Below are positions 36,259-48,500 of a stretch of DNA of 63,563 nt, piece by piece (the stretch's first letter is position 1; every line of letters starts with the position of its first letter). The translations under genes and the position numbers were made by a program. The notes under the pieces are model-generated. The model ran no database searches. It saw only the letters and a program-made list of their open reading frames with translations, and was not told the origin of the DNA. This DNA is from Didymodactylos carnosus (taxonomy: Eukaryota > Rotifera > Eurotatoria > Philodinida > Philodinidae): NCBI GenBank assembly GCA_905250885.1, contig CAJNOQ010000203.1, positions 1-63,563 on the forward strand. Reading direction: 5' to 3'.

Positions 36259-39200
36259 GTACATATCTCTGTTTGAAAAACTGAAAACCTTTATAATATT
36301 CACAGAAAAATAGAGAAAAAAACAATTAGATGAATTCCTTTCTTTGTTCTCGTGTGATGATGTATCAATAAGATCATTCGCACATAACTTATCTGACAAT
36401 AGTATCTTAATAACGGAGAAGCAGCAACAACAGCATAACATATACGAATTATATTGACATTTCTGTGCTACTATCGTCTTTTATTATCTGTTTTCTTCGT
36501 TTTTTAAGATGGTACATGTTTCAAGTGAGCGATAATTTGAATCTTTACCTAGATAACTATTTTGGTCGACTTTTAGAATATGTTTTCTGTGAAATTTTGA
36601 CTCACGCGCTATTGCAATATCACAACTTATTTCACTCGTATTCTCATTTTACACATTGTTGATTTTTCAATCTTCTTAACTTCAATAGTTTTGATAGATG
36701 AGATATGTAGTTTAAACTCATGTACAAAAATAAATTATTTTTCACTCTTCTCTATTATATAATCTTCTGTCATTGACAATAAGCATGAAAATCAATGAGA
36801 TTTTGGTATGAAATTTGATCGAATAATATTTCGTTGACATTTGTGATTTACCCGATAGTTTTACCTATACAAGAAAGTACTTTCATCTAAGAGTGGTGAT
36901 TGCTCTGTCATTATACCGTATGAGAGAAAAAAATCCTCAGAAGATGAATTTCCTCTGGAAAGAAATTCAAATAATCCGATTAATAGAAATTTGTTAGTCA
37001 GATTCTTGTCGCGACGAAAAGATGACGTCAGATTTTTTCTTGGTTATATCTGGACTCCACTGTTTTAGGCGCATTTTACCCGGAACATTTGGCTAGAATA
37101 CACAATTCGTCTAATGTTCAGTTAAAAGTTATCGGATGGGAGAAAAACTAAATTTCTCGATTTTTTCGCAAAAATTTCGACAAATATTACAATTTTAAGA
37201 TCAAGTTAGATTTTATCAATGGGACATTTAGACTTGGTTAGCACCCTTTATCTGTGCTATGCGCGGGGCAGTGGGATGCGAGATATCTTCATTTTATCCA
37301 ATAGATAAAATCTAATAGGTTTCAATGGAAAACCAAAACCAGATAAGTGTCGATGAATAACAAATAGTGACATGGGACTATCAATGGTCTATATGGAAAT
37401 AATAAATTTTCCACTGTTCGGGGAGTGTTCCTCACAGAAACATGATTTTGCTAAAAAAAGTAGAATAATCGCAGAGTTTATTGCCATGAAATATCCATAA
37501 ATATCGAGTAACAATAGACGTATTATATACAATTTGATAGATTTTGACAAACAGCATCTAACGAGTTGTATACTGATCCTGATAAACATGTGCCGAGGTA
37601 TGAAAAGTAAACAAGGTGGATTTTTATTTAACCCAAAGTTTTTTCCACGAATAAGTGTCTAAATTTGCGACAACAAATATTTTGCGAAAAGTGATCCAAA
37701 GCTGAAACTTTAAGCATGTGCTTAAAATCATAGGAATAATTAGTGTAAGCATCGGCTAAGCATTAGATGACGCCATCTTTTATAACAAAAAAGTTGCTCA
37801 ACACTCACCTATCAATTGTGTACATCTAATAAGATCCAAATGAACTTCTCCCATCGACATCTCAGAACCCATTGGTCGAGATAAGACAGAAAAAAGCTAA
37901 AGTGTTTGAAAGGCTAAAGATCAAGGTACTTCATATAGAACCATGGTCAATACACGTGATTCAAAGGAATATTTTGAAAGGCAAACATTAAGTACTAATT
38001 GCACTTATAAAAAAGATTTATAAAATCGAGAGAAGACTTGTCTTCTCGCTACATAGCATTAAGAGTAAGTCTAATCTGTTCCAGGACTTATAAGTCAATA
38101 TTCAAATAAGATAATTTTTATTTGGTAGTGGGCACAGTCATGAAGAGTAGCTTCAAGAAAAATGGGCAAATGCATTCAACAAAAAAAAGTTAATAGTGTT
38201 TTTGCATATTAATTATACACACAGGTAGCACAATCTAGTTACTCCTGTAGTTATCTTATTAAAAAAAAATGAATAATTTAGCATGTATTCATGGGTACTT
38301 AAACTACGGTAAAAATTCCATGACTTTTCTTTTTGGCGTAAAATAACTTTTTAATAACACGAACAGCTTGATATATATACATGGTACAAATATTTCAATT
38401 ATGAAAATATCTTTTTTATTATAACAGTATATTTTTAGATAGTCAGATGATTTTCACATTTGTTGTTATTGTTAATCACAGGTGTTTAATAAATCACATT
38501 AAAAAATGTTTTGACCTGTTATTTGCATGTGATTCTACAAACACAACAAAAAACGAAGAGACAATGTAAAAAAAGAGAATCTTTTTGTAAAAAATATGTT
38601 TATATAATATTAAACAGTAAAATCTCACGAACTTCTAGTCTTGTTCAAAAAAACTTTTTTTTTTTTATTGTTCCAAATGTAACTATGTGTTTAAAGGCGT
38701 TTTGATTTACCTTTTTCGAAAATGTAATTATGAGGTATAATATGATGTATGTTAATATACTCTCACTCATACGAAAAAAGGATGATATATTATTATGAGC
38801 TGTCGATTGATTTATCCACATATGATTTAGTTATGTAGGTAGATTTTTTTTCATTGTAATATTCACATCATTTTCATTATAATTTTAATGATCTATCTCA
38901 CGTGTTATTTATGTTCCACAAACCGATGAGTACCACAGTATTGCTAGTGTTTCTACATCGCGTTTAAAAAAATTAGACTATATCTGCACAGTCTAGAGGA
39001 CTGATTCAATTATTAGTTTTCAAAAAAGATGATGATATGCGAGACACAAATAATGCAGTGATAAAATGCCTAAAGACTTACTTGTTCATTAAAAATCAAT
39101 CTGTTGTTACAATCTATCACCGGGAAAAGTGAACCAAGGACAACTGTTTAGTGGAACGAAACGAACGAGTTAAAAAAAGAGGGGAAGAAATAGGATGATG

Positions 39201-39815
39201 ATACAGCAGTATATGTGGTCATAGAAGAGCACGGACAGTTCATGGTCCTAACACATCATAGATGATATGAGGAAACATTGATGAGAACAGAAAAGAGGAA
39301 AAAAAAGGTGCACATACACGTATAAAGATACAAAATAAGAAAAAAAGGTAGTTATCAAACCAAACGTATTAATATTAAACGCAATGTTTGTACATACGCA
39401 TATATATACATACAAGCTTATTTTTAAAACTTTTTCGCTTTCTTCGTTTAAATACAACAAAAATGTTTGATGTATCCACCTTTAAACACTGCGATTCTGT
39501 TTGCATTAGGAAAATGAATTGCTGCTATTAATCGTAGAGATAACAACAAAAGAAAGCCTTATGCGGTTGTTTAATAAGAACACTAGATTCACAGCCACCA
39601 CGGAAATTATCGACAAACACAATCATTGATAGAGAAAGAGTGGTCTGAGAAATCTTACAAATATATTCCGTCTCTGTTTCTAAAATTGAACATATGCGCA
39701 CAATCACTTGACCTCCGTACATTCAAATACTCAGCGTTTATAAAGTATGTAATCTTGTAGACATGACATGAAAAACACTTCCGTTTCACAGAAAATTGGC
39801 TACGTTCTACGTTTG

Positions 39816-40006
39816 CACTGTAAAAAAGCAAGTGTCCCAAGACACTTTTTTGGGCGGTGAAAGGGACACTTTGCCCTACTATGGAGTACTTTTTGTAGCT
39901 ACTGTCAACGCGAAAACTGAAAAACAGCGCCCTGTAGTGGACATTTTTCAAAGTGTTCCATTCATCGCCCAAAAAAGTGCCTTGAGACACTTATCTTTTT
40001 ACAGTG
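39816..40006. mobile_element. 191-bp MITE, CACTGTAAAAA termini
   Basis: The left end is CACTGTAAAAAAGCAAGTGT and the reverse complement of the right end is CACTGTAAAAAGATAAGTGT. Both continue through GACACTTTTTTGGGCG or its close match and GGACACTTTG/GAACACTTTG, giving arms of about 60 bp. The interior includes CAACGCGAAAACTGAAAAAC, which recurs in the related copy at 41407-41523. TG flanks both ends but a longer duplication is not visible. Confidence 0.78.
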
Positions 40007-40124
40007 TGTTTTCAAAAGCACAGTTGCATTACATTTGCACAATCAAGACTGTTCCTAAAATGGAATATAAGAACTTCGACGTTTAGATAACTGTAGGAGA
40101 GCATATCTCCTTTTTTTCTGGTAA

Positions 40125-42769
40125 TTAATTCAGCGACTCAAAACCGCTGTCGCTGTTTACTGTTAACGAGGATTGTTTCCCTCCACTTTGGTATGGTTCA
40201 TTAAACGTGCTCTTTTCCGATATTACGTTTTTACTACTGGATACTTTTGATGATGGCACGGATTCTTCCAGACCAACAATTCTCTTCAACATGCTATGCA
40301 ACGACCAACGTTGGCTTTGCAATAGTTCCATTGTTGACGATGATATCGAGGATTTTTTTGAAAATAGGGAGGATGTTTGTTCACTAGTGTTGATACGTTT
40401 TTTTGCCGATATCTCTCTATCAATTCTCTCAGTCTTTTGATTGAATATTTCACTTTTAATAAGTGATGCATCGCAGGTATCAGACGAGAGACTATCATTA
40501 GCATTCAATAATATCGCCGTATTGGGTGTATTCGGTCTCTCTAGTCTGAACGACTGAACGTCACGCCGAAATTTTGCCGGTGTTTCGAATTGACGATTTC
40601 TCCAAACATACTTTTTATTTTCATGAAGAAAGTCTCGTTTATTATAGAGTGTGTTATTTATCATTCCTTCTTTTGTCTTCGATTCTATCCATTGCTGATA
40701 TGCTCTTTGGGATAATCTCGCATTACGCGCCTTCTCATCGACTAAAATATCTTTTCGTTCCTGTTTTAGCGAACGATCAAGCAACGTTTTAACACATAAC
40801 AATTGATAACTTTGTTTTGCCCATTCTTCGTGAGACATAATACCCGACTTTCGAAACAATAGAAGCTCTCTCAAACGTTTTTCGTAATATTCCGATGCAT
40901 AAATTCGTTTTGACATTCTCTCATACTGCTGTTTTTTTTCCATTATCTCGGCGTATGCTCGCTCCTGCGTAGTACAAGCATCTTTCGCGAGTAGATCGAT
41001 GTTGAGCCACTTATCAGTTGAATATCGACGAACTTCAAGGCCGTATTTTGTCATCACATAGCGAACTGTACCTTCTTTTGGTAATTTAGTTTTAGCACTA
41101 CTACTACTGTGATTACTTGGTCGTACTGTTGACGTCCGAGACGATGAAGGGCGAGAAGAATGATGTAATTTCGCATCATCTTTCAAACCATTCGGTAACA
41201 GAGAAGTTGGTTTTATGTGATGAGTTGTTGTTTTCGTCATTACTGATGTTGAAGGTCTATCTGCATTGCTGCGTGAACACGACACATGCTTCAGTGTGGA
41301 ATCCTGCGTTGATAATGGTCTCTAGAAAAAGTAAGTCAACATTTGTTGCAGTAAACATCGATTCCGTCTTTCAAAAACTTTAAAAACAAGACGTCCTTTC
41401 GGTTTGCGCTGTAGTAAAAAATACAAACGTCTCGAGCGCTTTTTTGGGCGATGAATGACTTTGGAAAGTGTCCCACTATGGGGTACTTTTTTGGCCCACT
41501 GTCAACGCGAAAACTGAAAAACAAATGTTTGTCTTTTGGACTAAAAAATTACATCGGTTTTCTTATCTATAAGTTTGCCATTGGTTTCCATACAGACAGA
41601 AAAATCGTTCGAAGGGCTCGCTACCTATCTGAAACTCGGGGCCTCGAAATCGATAACCCCTCGAACGCTTATATCGAGGGACCGAGGTCTCATTTTTCGA
41701 GGGGTCGAGCTGTAGGCGAGGGCAAAAAAGTATATTCCATCAAAAGTATATTTTGGAGCACTCGAAATACTCATCGAAAAGTGGTTGGGTTGCTTCATTT
41801 AAACCGTGTTCAGACCACAATAAGTCAAAATAAGAATAAATGCCTGTAAATACGTACCTATCAACAGTGAAAAACTTATTCTGACTTATTTATTATAGTC
41901 TGAACGCGATACTACAAATAATGAACGCAAACAAGCGAGTCGCGAACGTAAGTACCATGAGATAAGAGCTAACCGAATTACATATTCTCGTTGAGGATGT
42001 ATACGTGCTTGTACACACTCAGGGATGAGAATGTGTGATTAAAGTAGAGATAAATACGCTTTCAGATGCTTTTACAATCGCATATCCTAATTCATCTTGG
42101 AAAATAACACGGATAAAACATAACTTGATGAAGAAGTCGACTCCTTCATCAAGTTACAAACGTCTTATTTTAGATACTTCAGCAACCTGGAACAAGACTA
42201 GACACTTCTGCGTCTAGTTAGACACGAGACACTTTTTACAATGTAGTGACATCCTGTTTGATAGTCAATCGTTAATCATAGAGCATATATAAAGTTCATG
42301 AATTCATTTCGTGTAACTAATGCATGCTATCTATCAGTCATGCAAATTATTTATACTTACATTCTCAACGTTCATGGAATTTTTTAGAAAATTGAATGTC
42401 TCAGAAAAGCTACAGATTTAGCTTTGGACTTCAGAATATCTAAAAGATATGGAAAACATAAACTATAAATACCATTGTTTTCGAATACGTTGTTCCGCTG
42501 TTCGTATTCATAAATATTTTGTCATCATTTCTATTGCATGGCATAAAATGTTGATAAAGCCTCGATGCTCTTGCTACCGTTTGTTTATCGTAGACAGGAT
42601 TCGCAATTATTTTCATCATTTTGTTTGTATCATCTAATATTGGATGACGAATAGCTTTGCCAAAATTACTGAAAAATAAATAACAAAAAAATAGAATACG
42701 ATAGTATTTTATCAGTGCAGAAAGAAAAAACCTGATTGTTGTTGAGCTATGAGTATCCACAATTCTCAT
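40125..42769 (-). CDS. Coiled-coil protein of uncertain family
   Basis: The main exon, 40125-41321 (minus), encodes 398 aa and opens at a phase-0 3' splice site (RPLSTQDSTLKHVSCSRSN). Two exons upstream, 42732-42769 and 42473-42668, start MRIVDTHSSTTI and end at a phase-0 donor (TTYSKTM), so the three may form one 476-aa protein across a 1.15-kb intron. That join is inferred. The core (about residues 150-310 of the joined model) is a charged helical region rich in Arg, Lys, Glu and Tyr: RYVMTKYGLEVRRYSTDKW, EIMEKKQQYERMSKRIY, KARNARLSQRAYQQWIESKT. The AYQQWIESK step recalls the AY-x-W-x-K repeats of CCDC34/MAP9-type microtubule-associated proteins, without enough similarity to name it. Head and tail are Ser-rich and probably disordered. 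If the join is wrong, 42473-42769 is a separate small gene of about 80-90 aa. Confidence 0.68.
41407..41523. mobile_element. Truncated copy of the 39816 MITE family
   Basis: CGCTGTAGTAAAAAATAC, CGCTTTTTTGGGCGATGAA, AAGTGTCCCACTATGG and GTCAACGCGAAAACTGAAAA align in order with the left two-thirds of the MITE at 39816-40006. The right inverted repeat is missing. It lies in the large intron (or upstream) of the coiled-coil gene, so two family members bracket that gene's main exon. Confidence 0.65.
41640..41735. repeat. Short CG-rich block with CCCTCGA/TCGAGGG inverted words
   Basis: CCTCGA and TCGAGG words alternate in both orientations (CTCGGGGCCTCGAAATCGAT, ATCGAGGGACCGAGG, TCGAGGGGTCGAG), giving several nested short hairpins in otherwise AT-rich DNA. 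It is probably an element remnant. No ends could be fixed. Confidence 0.35.
41807..41909. mobile_element. ~103-bp MITE-like hairpin, GTTCAGAC termini
   Basis: The left arm GTTCAGACCACAATAAGTCA matches the reverse complement of the right arm, GTTCAGACTATAATAAATAA followed by GTCAGAATAAG. AATAAG on both sides frames a loop of about 35 bp. Size and structure fit a small MITE. No target duplication was resolved. Confidence 0.5.
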
Positions 42770-45541
42770 CTTTTAGATTCTAAGCGTCATTTGACGTATA
42801 TATTTTCATACAGTTATGCTGATACTTTTTATTTTAACCTTTTATTTTAAGAAGTATAAACATCAAAATGATCATGTAGAATATTGTGTTTATTTATCAC
42901 GATTCGGTCTTTTTTGAATCTTGTAAGTTTTGTTCAGAAGAGTCAAAAAAACATATTTTTCTTGTTACAGAATTAAGAAAAATAGACACAAAAGAAAAAA
43001 AAAGCGAAAAGTGAAGATCAGTTGTTTTAGCACGGTTTTACAAACTTATCGAAGCCTCTCAGTTGCGCTCGATCATATTTATTGATTTGAATTCATCTAA
43101 GAAACCTTTTCTTACAATATGATTTCTTGTTTGTATAAAATGAAAAACTATAGACAACAAAAATTTGATGTGAGCATCCACTTAAACGCATTTTTATATG
43201 GATTTTTAGTTTTTTATACCAAAAAGCACAGTCATACAGCCTGTCCTAGAGAAAATTAATCGTATTCAAAGCACTAAGCTCACAAATTCTCCAGTGTTAT
43301 CTTACTCTAAGAGTAATTCAATGGAAATTAGAAAAACAAATAAACCTACTCTAAAGAAGTTTCAAATGACACAGCATCTTGTTCCATCAACATTTTCCTG
43401 TAAAATTTGTTACGTAAAATTTAAACAACTGTTATTGTTAGTAGCAGCATCGGCTTTATTTCTGAGTTGAAGTCCACATTTTCTTTTTGAATATTCTGAA
43501 ATACAAAAAAAATCTTCATCCGTACGACTAATCGTCAAGTGTACAATATTACAACACAAATCGAACACCACTCGAGATACAATAATCTGAAGAAAATAAT
43601 CATTTGAGAAACATGCACGATTCTTTTTTATTTCTGAAGTGTCAAAAAAAAAACTGGTGGTTGAATTTCGCATAAGAGAATAAACTTTTTGAAAATCAAT
43701 TAAGTACCGAGTTACAAACGATATATTAACCAATATATTTATTACTTTTTTTAACATATATTGTATACAGATCGATCGTGACAATATGCATTTATTCGCG
43801 ATGATTCCGCAGATAAATGAATATGAATTTCTTTTACAAGAACTTGGCAATAAGTGTTGTTTTACATAAAGAACATTGTGCTGTTTATTTTGGTTTGATG
43901 ATTGATAATAGAGAAAGAACAATCAAAAAAAAAGCGACTTATTCTATGTGCCTTTGTCGAAAAACGTGTAATTTTGAGCCATTGTTTGTTTATGAAGATA
44001 TTTCTAAGGCATTTTTCGAAAAAAGTCGGATTGAAGATACTCATAAAGGTCATTATCATATAGATATTCGGACAGTTTGTTGGAGTTGATGATATTGTTA
44101 TTCTTTTACTCTTCGTGCACATATTTCGCTAATTTAACTTGTACAAAAAAACTTAAAATTGATTTTTGCATAAATGAGTTCAAACGGATTAATTTTCGCA
44201 ACATCTTCTGTCTAGGGCATTCGAAGATTAATCTGATATATATGAAAATAAGTGATCTCAGTATTTTAAGATAAAAATTTTATGATTATGGCCATTTGTT
44301 TATTTTCTCGTTCGTACAACTGGTTTAAAATGAAGGTAATACATAACAGAAGTAATATTTACTTTGCCATTTAACCATAAACGCTGTTGCTTGTTCATTT
44401 AAATACGGTTATCACCATCGATTATTTTTTTCTTTTTCGAATTTATCGCGAAACCTAGTAGCAGCTCTAATCAACTGAACTAATTACAGTTATCTCTCGA
44501 GCATGAGCAAAGTTAGAAGCGGTCCAGCCAGTCTAGTAAAGAATAAACTGACTTATTATTAGTCTTTGTGAATCAAATTAATGCATTTTATAATAACAGA
44601 AAACAATTTATTCGTAGAAATACTATGTCAGATAATGGTCAATTTCTGTTCATATGAAAGTCTTACCGTTTCAGTTGAACTCTGACAACTTGTAAAAATA
44701 TTTTTTCAAGTGGATAATTTTAGATGATACTTCATTCAACTGCGATATTATATAACTTATCAAAATTTTTGATCCAGATTTCGAGGCCTCATCTATCAGC
44801 TTTTGGCAAAGAGTTCTGAAATACTGGTCAAAACGAGGGGTTTACTAATTACAAGATTCTTCCATCAAGTTAAGTTATGGAAAATTCGTATTGGTTTTAA
44901 AATATCAGAACGTACAAGAGTCTGATTTTGATATTTTTCCTTGAAAAATTATATGACGAATTTACTCAAACTCCCAATATCATCAAAAATTCTTTTCCAT
45001 AAGAATCTGTATACCAAAAAATCAAAAGTCTACATCGAAATACGACTCTTATACGTTGTTAACTCGCCTATAATTTAAGACCAATTTGCCCTCTTAAGCA
45101 CTAAATTTGACGGAGAAATTTTAAGAAAAACGCAAATTGCTTTTTGCTGTCAGAAATTTCATTCTTCTTAGAATATCAAACTGCAAAGATATTTACTTAT
45201 AGTTTTATACAGGTTTTTCACCACGGACAATTTGATATGCATGCATGCCACAGATATTTGTCTGTGATATGTTTTCTTAAAAACGGCCACTTATTTGGCT
45301 AACTGTCGTTTAAGATTTTCAGAAAACTTGCTCAGCAGACAGCGTTATAAGAGCAGATTAAGTATGAATATAAAACCGTCCATATTTTACGTTTTTAGCT
45401 GAAAAGCAAGTATTTTATTAAAAATATATCTGGAAGGTTTAATAGAAAAACATGAAACAACAAAGAAGAGTTAACAACAATATTAAACACGGTAAAATAA
45501 AAAGAAATATCTGCACGAAATAACTTAGATAAGAGTAGAAA
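42770..45541. other. Intergenic region, no gene supported
   Basis: The longest frame (43410-43922, minus, 170 codons) has one stretch with fair coding character (VFDLCCNIVHLTISRTDEDF) but the rest is low-complexity, and no family is recognised. Frames on both strands at 43817-44274 overlap one another, which argues against at least one of them. No inverted-repeat element was identified. Adenine-rich tracts before 45542 probably hold the 3' UTR of the Ig receptor gene. Confidence 0.45.
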
Positions 45542-48500
45542 TTAGACGACAACCTCATAAACAAGTTTCTTTCCTTTAGTTGGCGTCGAATAACCCGATT
45601 CTTCTTCGCTTGAGATTCTCGATATTAAATTCGAGTTAATTTGTGCTCGTCCCGTTGTATAGACGGCTTGTTGTTGTACTGTTGGTGCTGCTGTTGCATC
45701 TAATGACATATTTAATTTATTTAAAAATTGTTGAGCATCAGGTAAAATTTTTTTTCTTAACGTTACTAGTTGTTCGATTTCGGTACGATCATATAGTCCA
45801 CCATCAAGTTCTGATATTGAATGTGAAACAGCTGAATCAGAATTACTAGTGCTAGGCATCCCAGAGTCAAAACACGTTGAGTTCTTATCTAAAACAAAAA
45901 ATTTATCTTTATAAAAGATGAACGTTTTCGAGAATTTAGAAAAAAATTGACTAGATCGTGTGATAATCGATGCGAAAAGACAAAACAGCCCTATTTTCTG
46001 CGATGAATTTAAGCATTTGTGACATCTTTTTTCTCTAGTTGACTAGGTCAGTCTGCTGTGTAAGAAAACACATTGTGCAGAATATGCGTGTGTAAAATGT
46101 GTTTGTGTTTGTGTATGTTTTGTGCACAAATATGTCATCTCATATTAAAACTTGATATTAAATACATCTGAACATTTATTACTCAAAAGCTTACAAACGT
46201 TTGACGGTTCTTCGAAATAGTAGATACTCTTTCTGAGATGATTTGTATGTCATAGCTCTCTATCTACAGTATTAGCCATCTCTTATAAATCTTGCATGCT
46301 CTAATGTGCTCTCCTTGAAACGTTATAGCTGGATGATTGAATGAGAATGACACAGAACCGAGAAAGTAGTAATTGATTTCGAAACTAATATACTCAATTA
46401 TAGTGTTCGTTGACATTACAGAAGTGCTGACTATATATAAGTTGATATCACACGTTCTATATGGAATATACAATTGCACACATTACGCATATCACTCAAA
46501 AAACACAAGATACGGACATAATTGTTGTTAATAATTACATTATTATTATTAATCTGAGCTGGATTTCAGGCCTCGTTTAACATTGGCAAAACCTGTTGTG
46601 ATAACATCTGAAATAGATGTATATCACTACTAACGCTCTTCCAAACACAGTAAGCATCAGAAATTAATAGAGACCGTACTAACCTTGTATAGAATAAACA
46701 CCTTTAAAATCTTCAATTTGACTTTGATTATAAAATGTATTGTTACCATTTCTCTTTGCTACAAACATAAAATAGTAGTAAAATTAGATTTTGTAATGAG
46801 CTATACTGTTGACCTATGGTATGGGTACATACGTTCATTTATTGTTGCTTGAGGATAATATAGACATGTATTTGTGTTTGAACCATCTACTACTCTCACG
46901 GGTGTAGCATGAAAACTTTCGAAAGTACTACTTGGATAACTTTGCTTACTAAAAAACACAAAACATACAGAATAAAGTATAATGATTTCAAGAAAGTTTC
47001 TTCTTGGTAAACGACTTACTTTGGTTTTAATTTATCTAAATATTAATAGAAACCGTATTAATAAATTAAATTTAATGTAGAGTTGTAAAATAAATACCTG
47101 TCGAACTACTTTGTTTTCTCTTGTGTCGACGATAACACACAGTGATAATAATCAGTAGAGCAATAGCACATAATCCAGCAATAACACCTAAACATAACAA
47201 ATTTTTATGTATTATATGAAACAAGAGTACTTCTTATCATAATTTACCGGTTAAAATTAGTATAAGTTCTGATGAATCGCCAGATAATGGCACACCAGTG
47301 GGAATTTGTACTGGAGATGAACATACATCGGTTTGATTGTATAAACATAATTTTATTTTCAAATCAACATATTGAATTGTTAATGGTATACCGTCTGATT
47401 GAACATTATTGTCAATTAAAATACATGGAATATTTTCATCAACACTACTACTGGTATTGTCATCACGGCTAACATCGTCAATAGACGGAGAAATATTTGA
47501 ACGAGCATTAAAAATTTTAATGCACAATTGTCGGTTTTGAATTGATAACGTGTTTTGTCCTAATTTGAAACGTATCCGACTACGATCGACAGTATAAAAT
47601 GCTTGCTGTATCGATGGAAAGTCTAAATATAATCATAATCTAAAATTGAATTCAGATAGATTTCTATTCAATTTTACCATCAGGTCGGACAGGACATTCA
47701 GTGGTATGCGCTATTACACTCGTTGAATAATCACTATAATGGAAAAAAATAAAATTCATTCGCTATTAATTTTTAAATTATTAAAAAACTTACCTAAAAC
47801 CATAAGTGTTTTTTGAACGAATTTTGACAAAATATCTCATTTTTTCATTAAGATCTATCAAAAGATAGGTTTTCAAATATAAAATATGAAAATGTTGCTA
47901 TTATTTACCTGTGAATCGTAGATGAGTAGAACTCGTTCGTTTTTCTTCAGTTTGATTACCATTTAGTAAAACATAAAATGTTTGCGATGATCCACCAGCT
48001 AGAAAAATAGAATTAATTAGTTTACAGAAAAATTCTCTTTAATCGGCTAACTGACCATATCCAGGCGTCCAACCAACAGTGAACGAAGAATGAGTAAGAT
48101 TGATGATTTGTAATGCAGATGGCGGATCAGGAATGCCTAAAATAATGAAATTATAGTGTATTTTTATACTAAAATTAGATGCATATGTCTCTTGATGCAA
48201 ACCTGGTCGTTGAAATTGGATAGAATAGTCGTGTTGACCAAACTCATTTTTTGCTTGACACCGATATAATCCTAACATGGATGAGTATGAAGGTGGAACT
48301 AAAATTATAAAAGAAAAACATTCGTTTGCTTTACGTATCTCTATCAGAGAGAATGTATGTACTTACGATGAAGTTGGCTAACAACCACTGTGGCATTTAA
48401 ACTTTTCTCTTCTGTAAATGAGCTCAATCGTTGTCCACTTGGAGCATACCTGTAATATTTAAATTTTATTCTTATTTTATAATTTTCTTTGTTTAACTAC

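Larger units (their letters stand above)
35175..40124. other. Gene-poor region with microsatellites and a MITE
   Basis: No exon chain was found on either strand. Contents: a TTC/CTT trinucleotide run (36113-36144), a TC dinucleotide run (36214-36254), T- and A-rich tracts, and the 191-bp MITE at 39816-40006. Apparent open frames across 36080-36441 are products of the microsatellites. Confidence 0.6.

Noticed and set aside
36080-36441. Open frames with long Ser, Leu and Arg-Glu runs
   Set aside because: Direct products of the (CTT)n and (TC)n microsatellites.
42125-42160. Near-perfect hairpin AACTTGATGAAG...CTTCATCAAGTT
   Set aside because: Stem of about 19 bp but too small and isolated to call an element or RNA gene.
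43410-43922. 170-codon minus frame
   Set aside because: Much of it is low-complexity, other frames overlap it, and no splice structure or family supports it. Kept only as a possibility in the intergenic entry.
43817-44274. + strand frames (90 and 65 codons) beside a minus frame over the same DNA
   Set aside because: Overlapping open frames on both strands in AT-rich DNA, with no homology or splice context.
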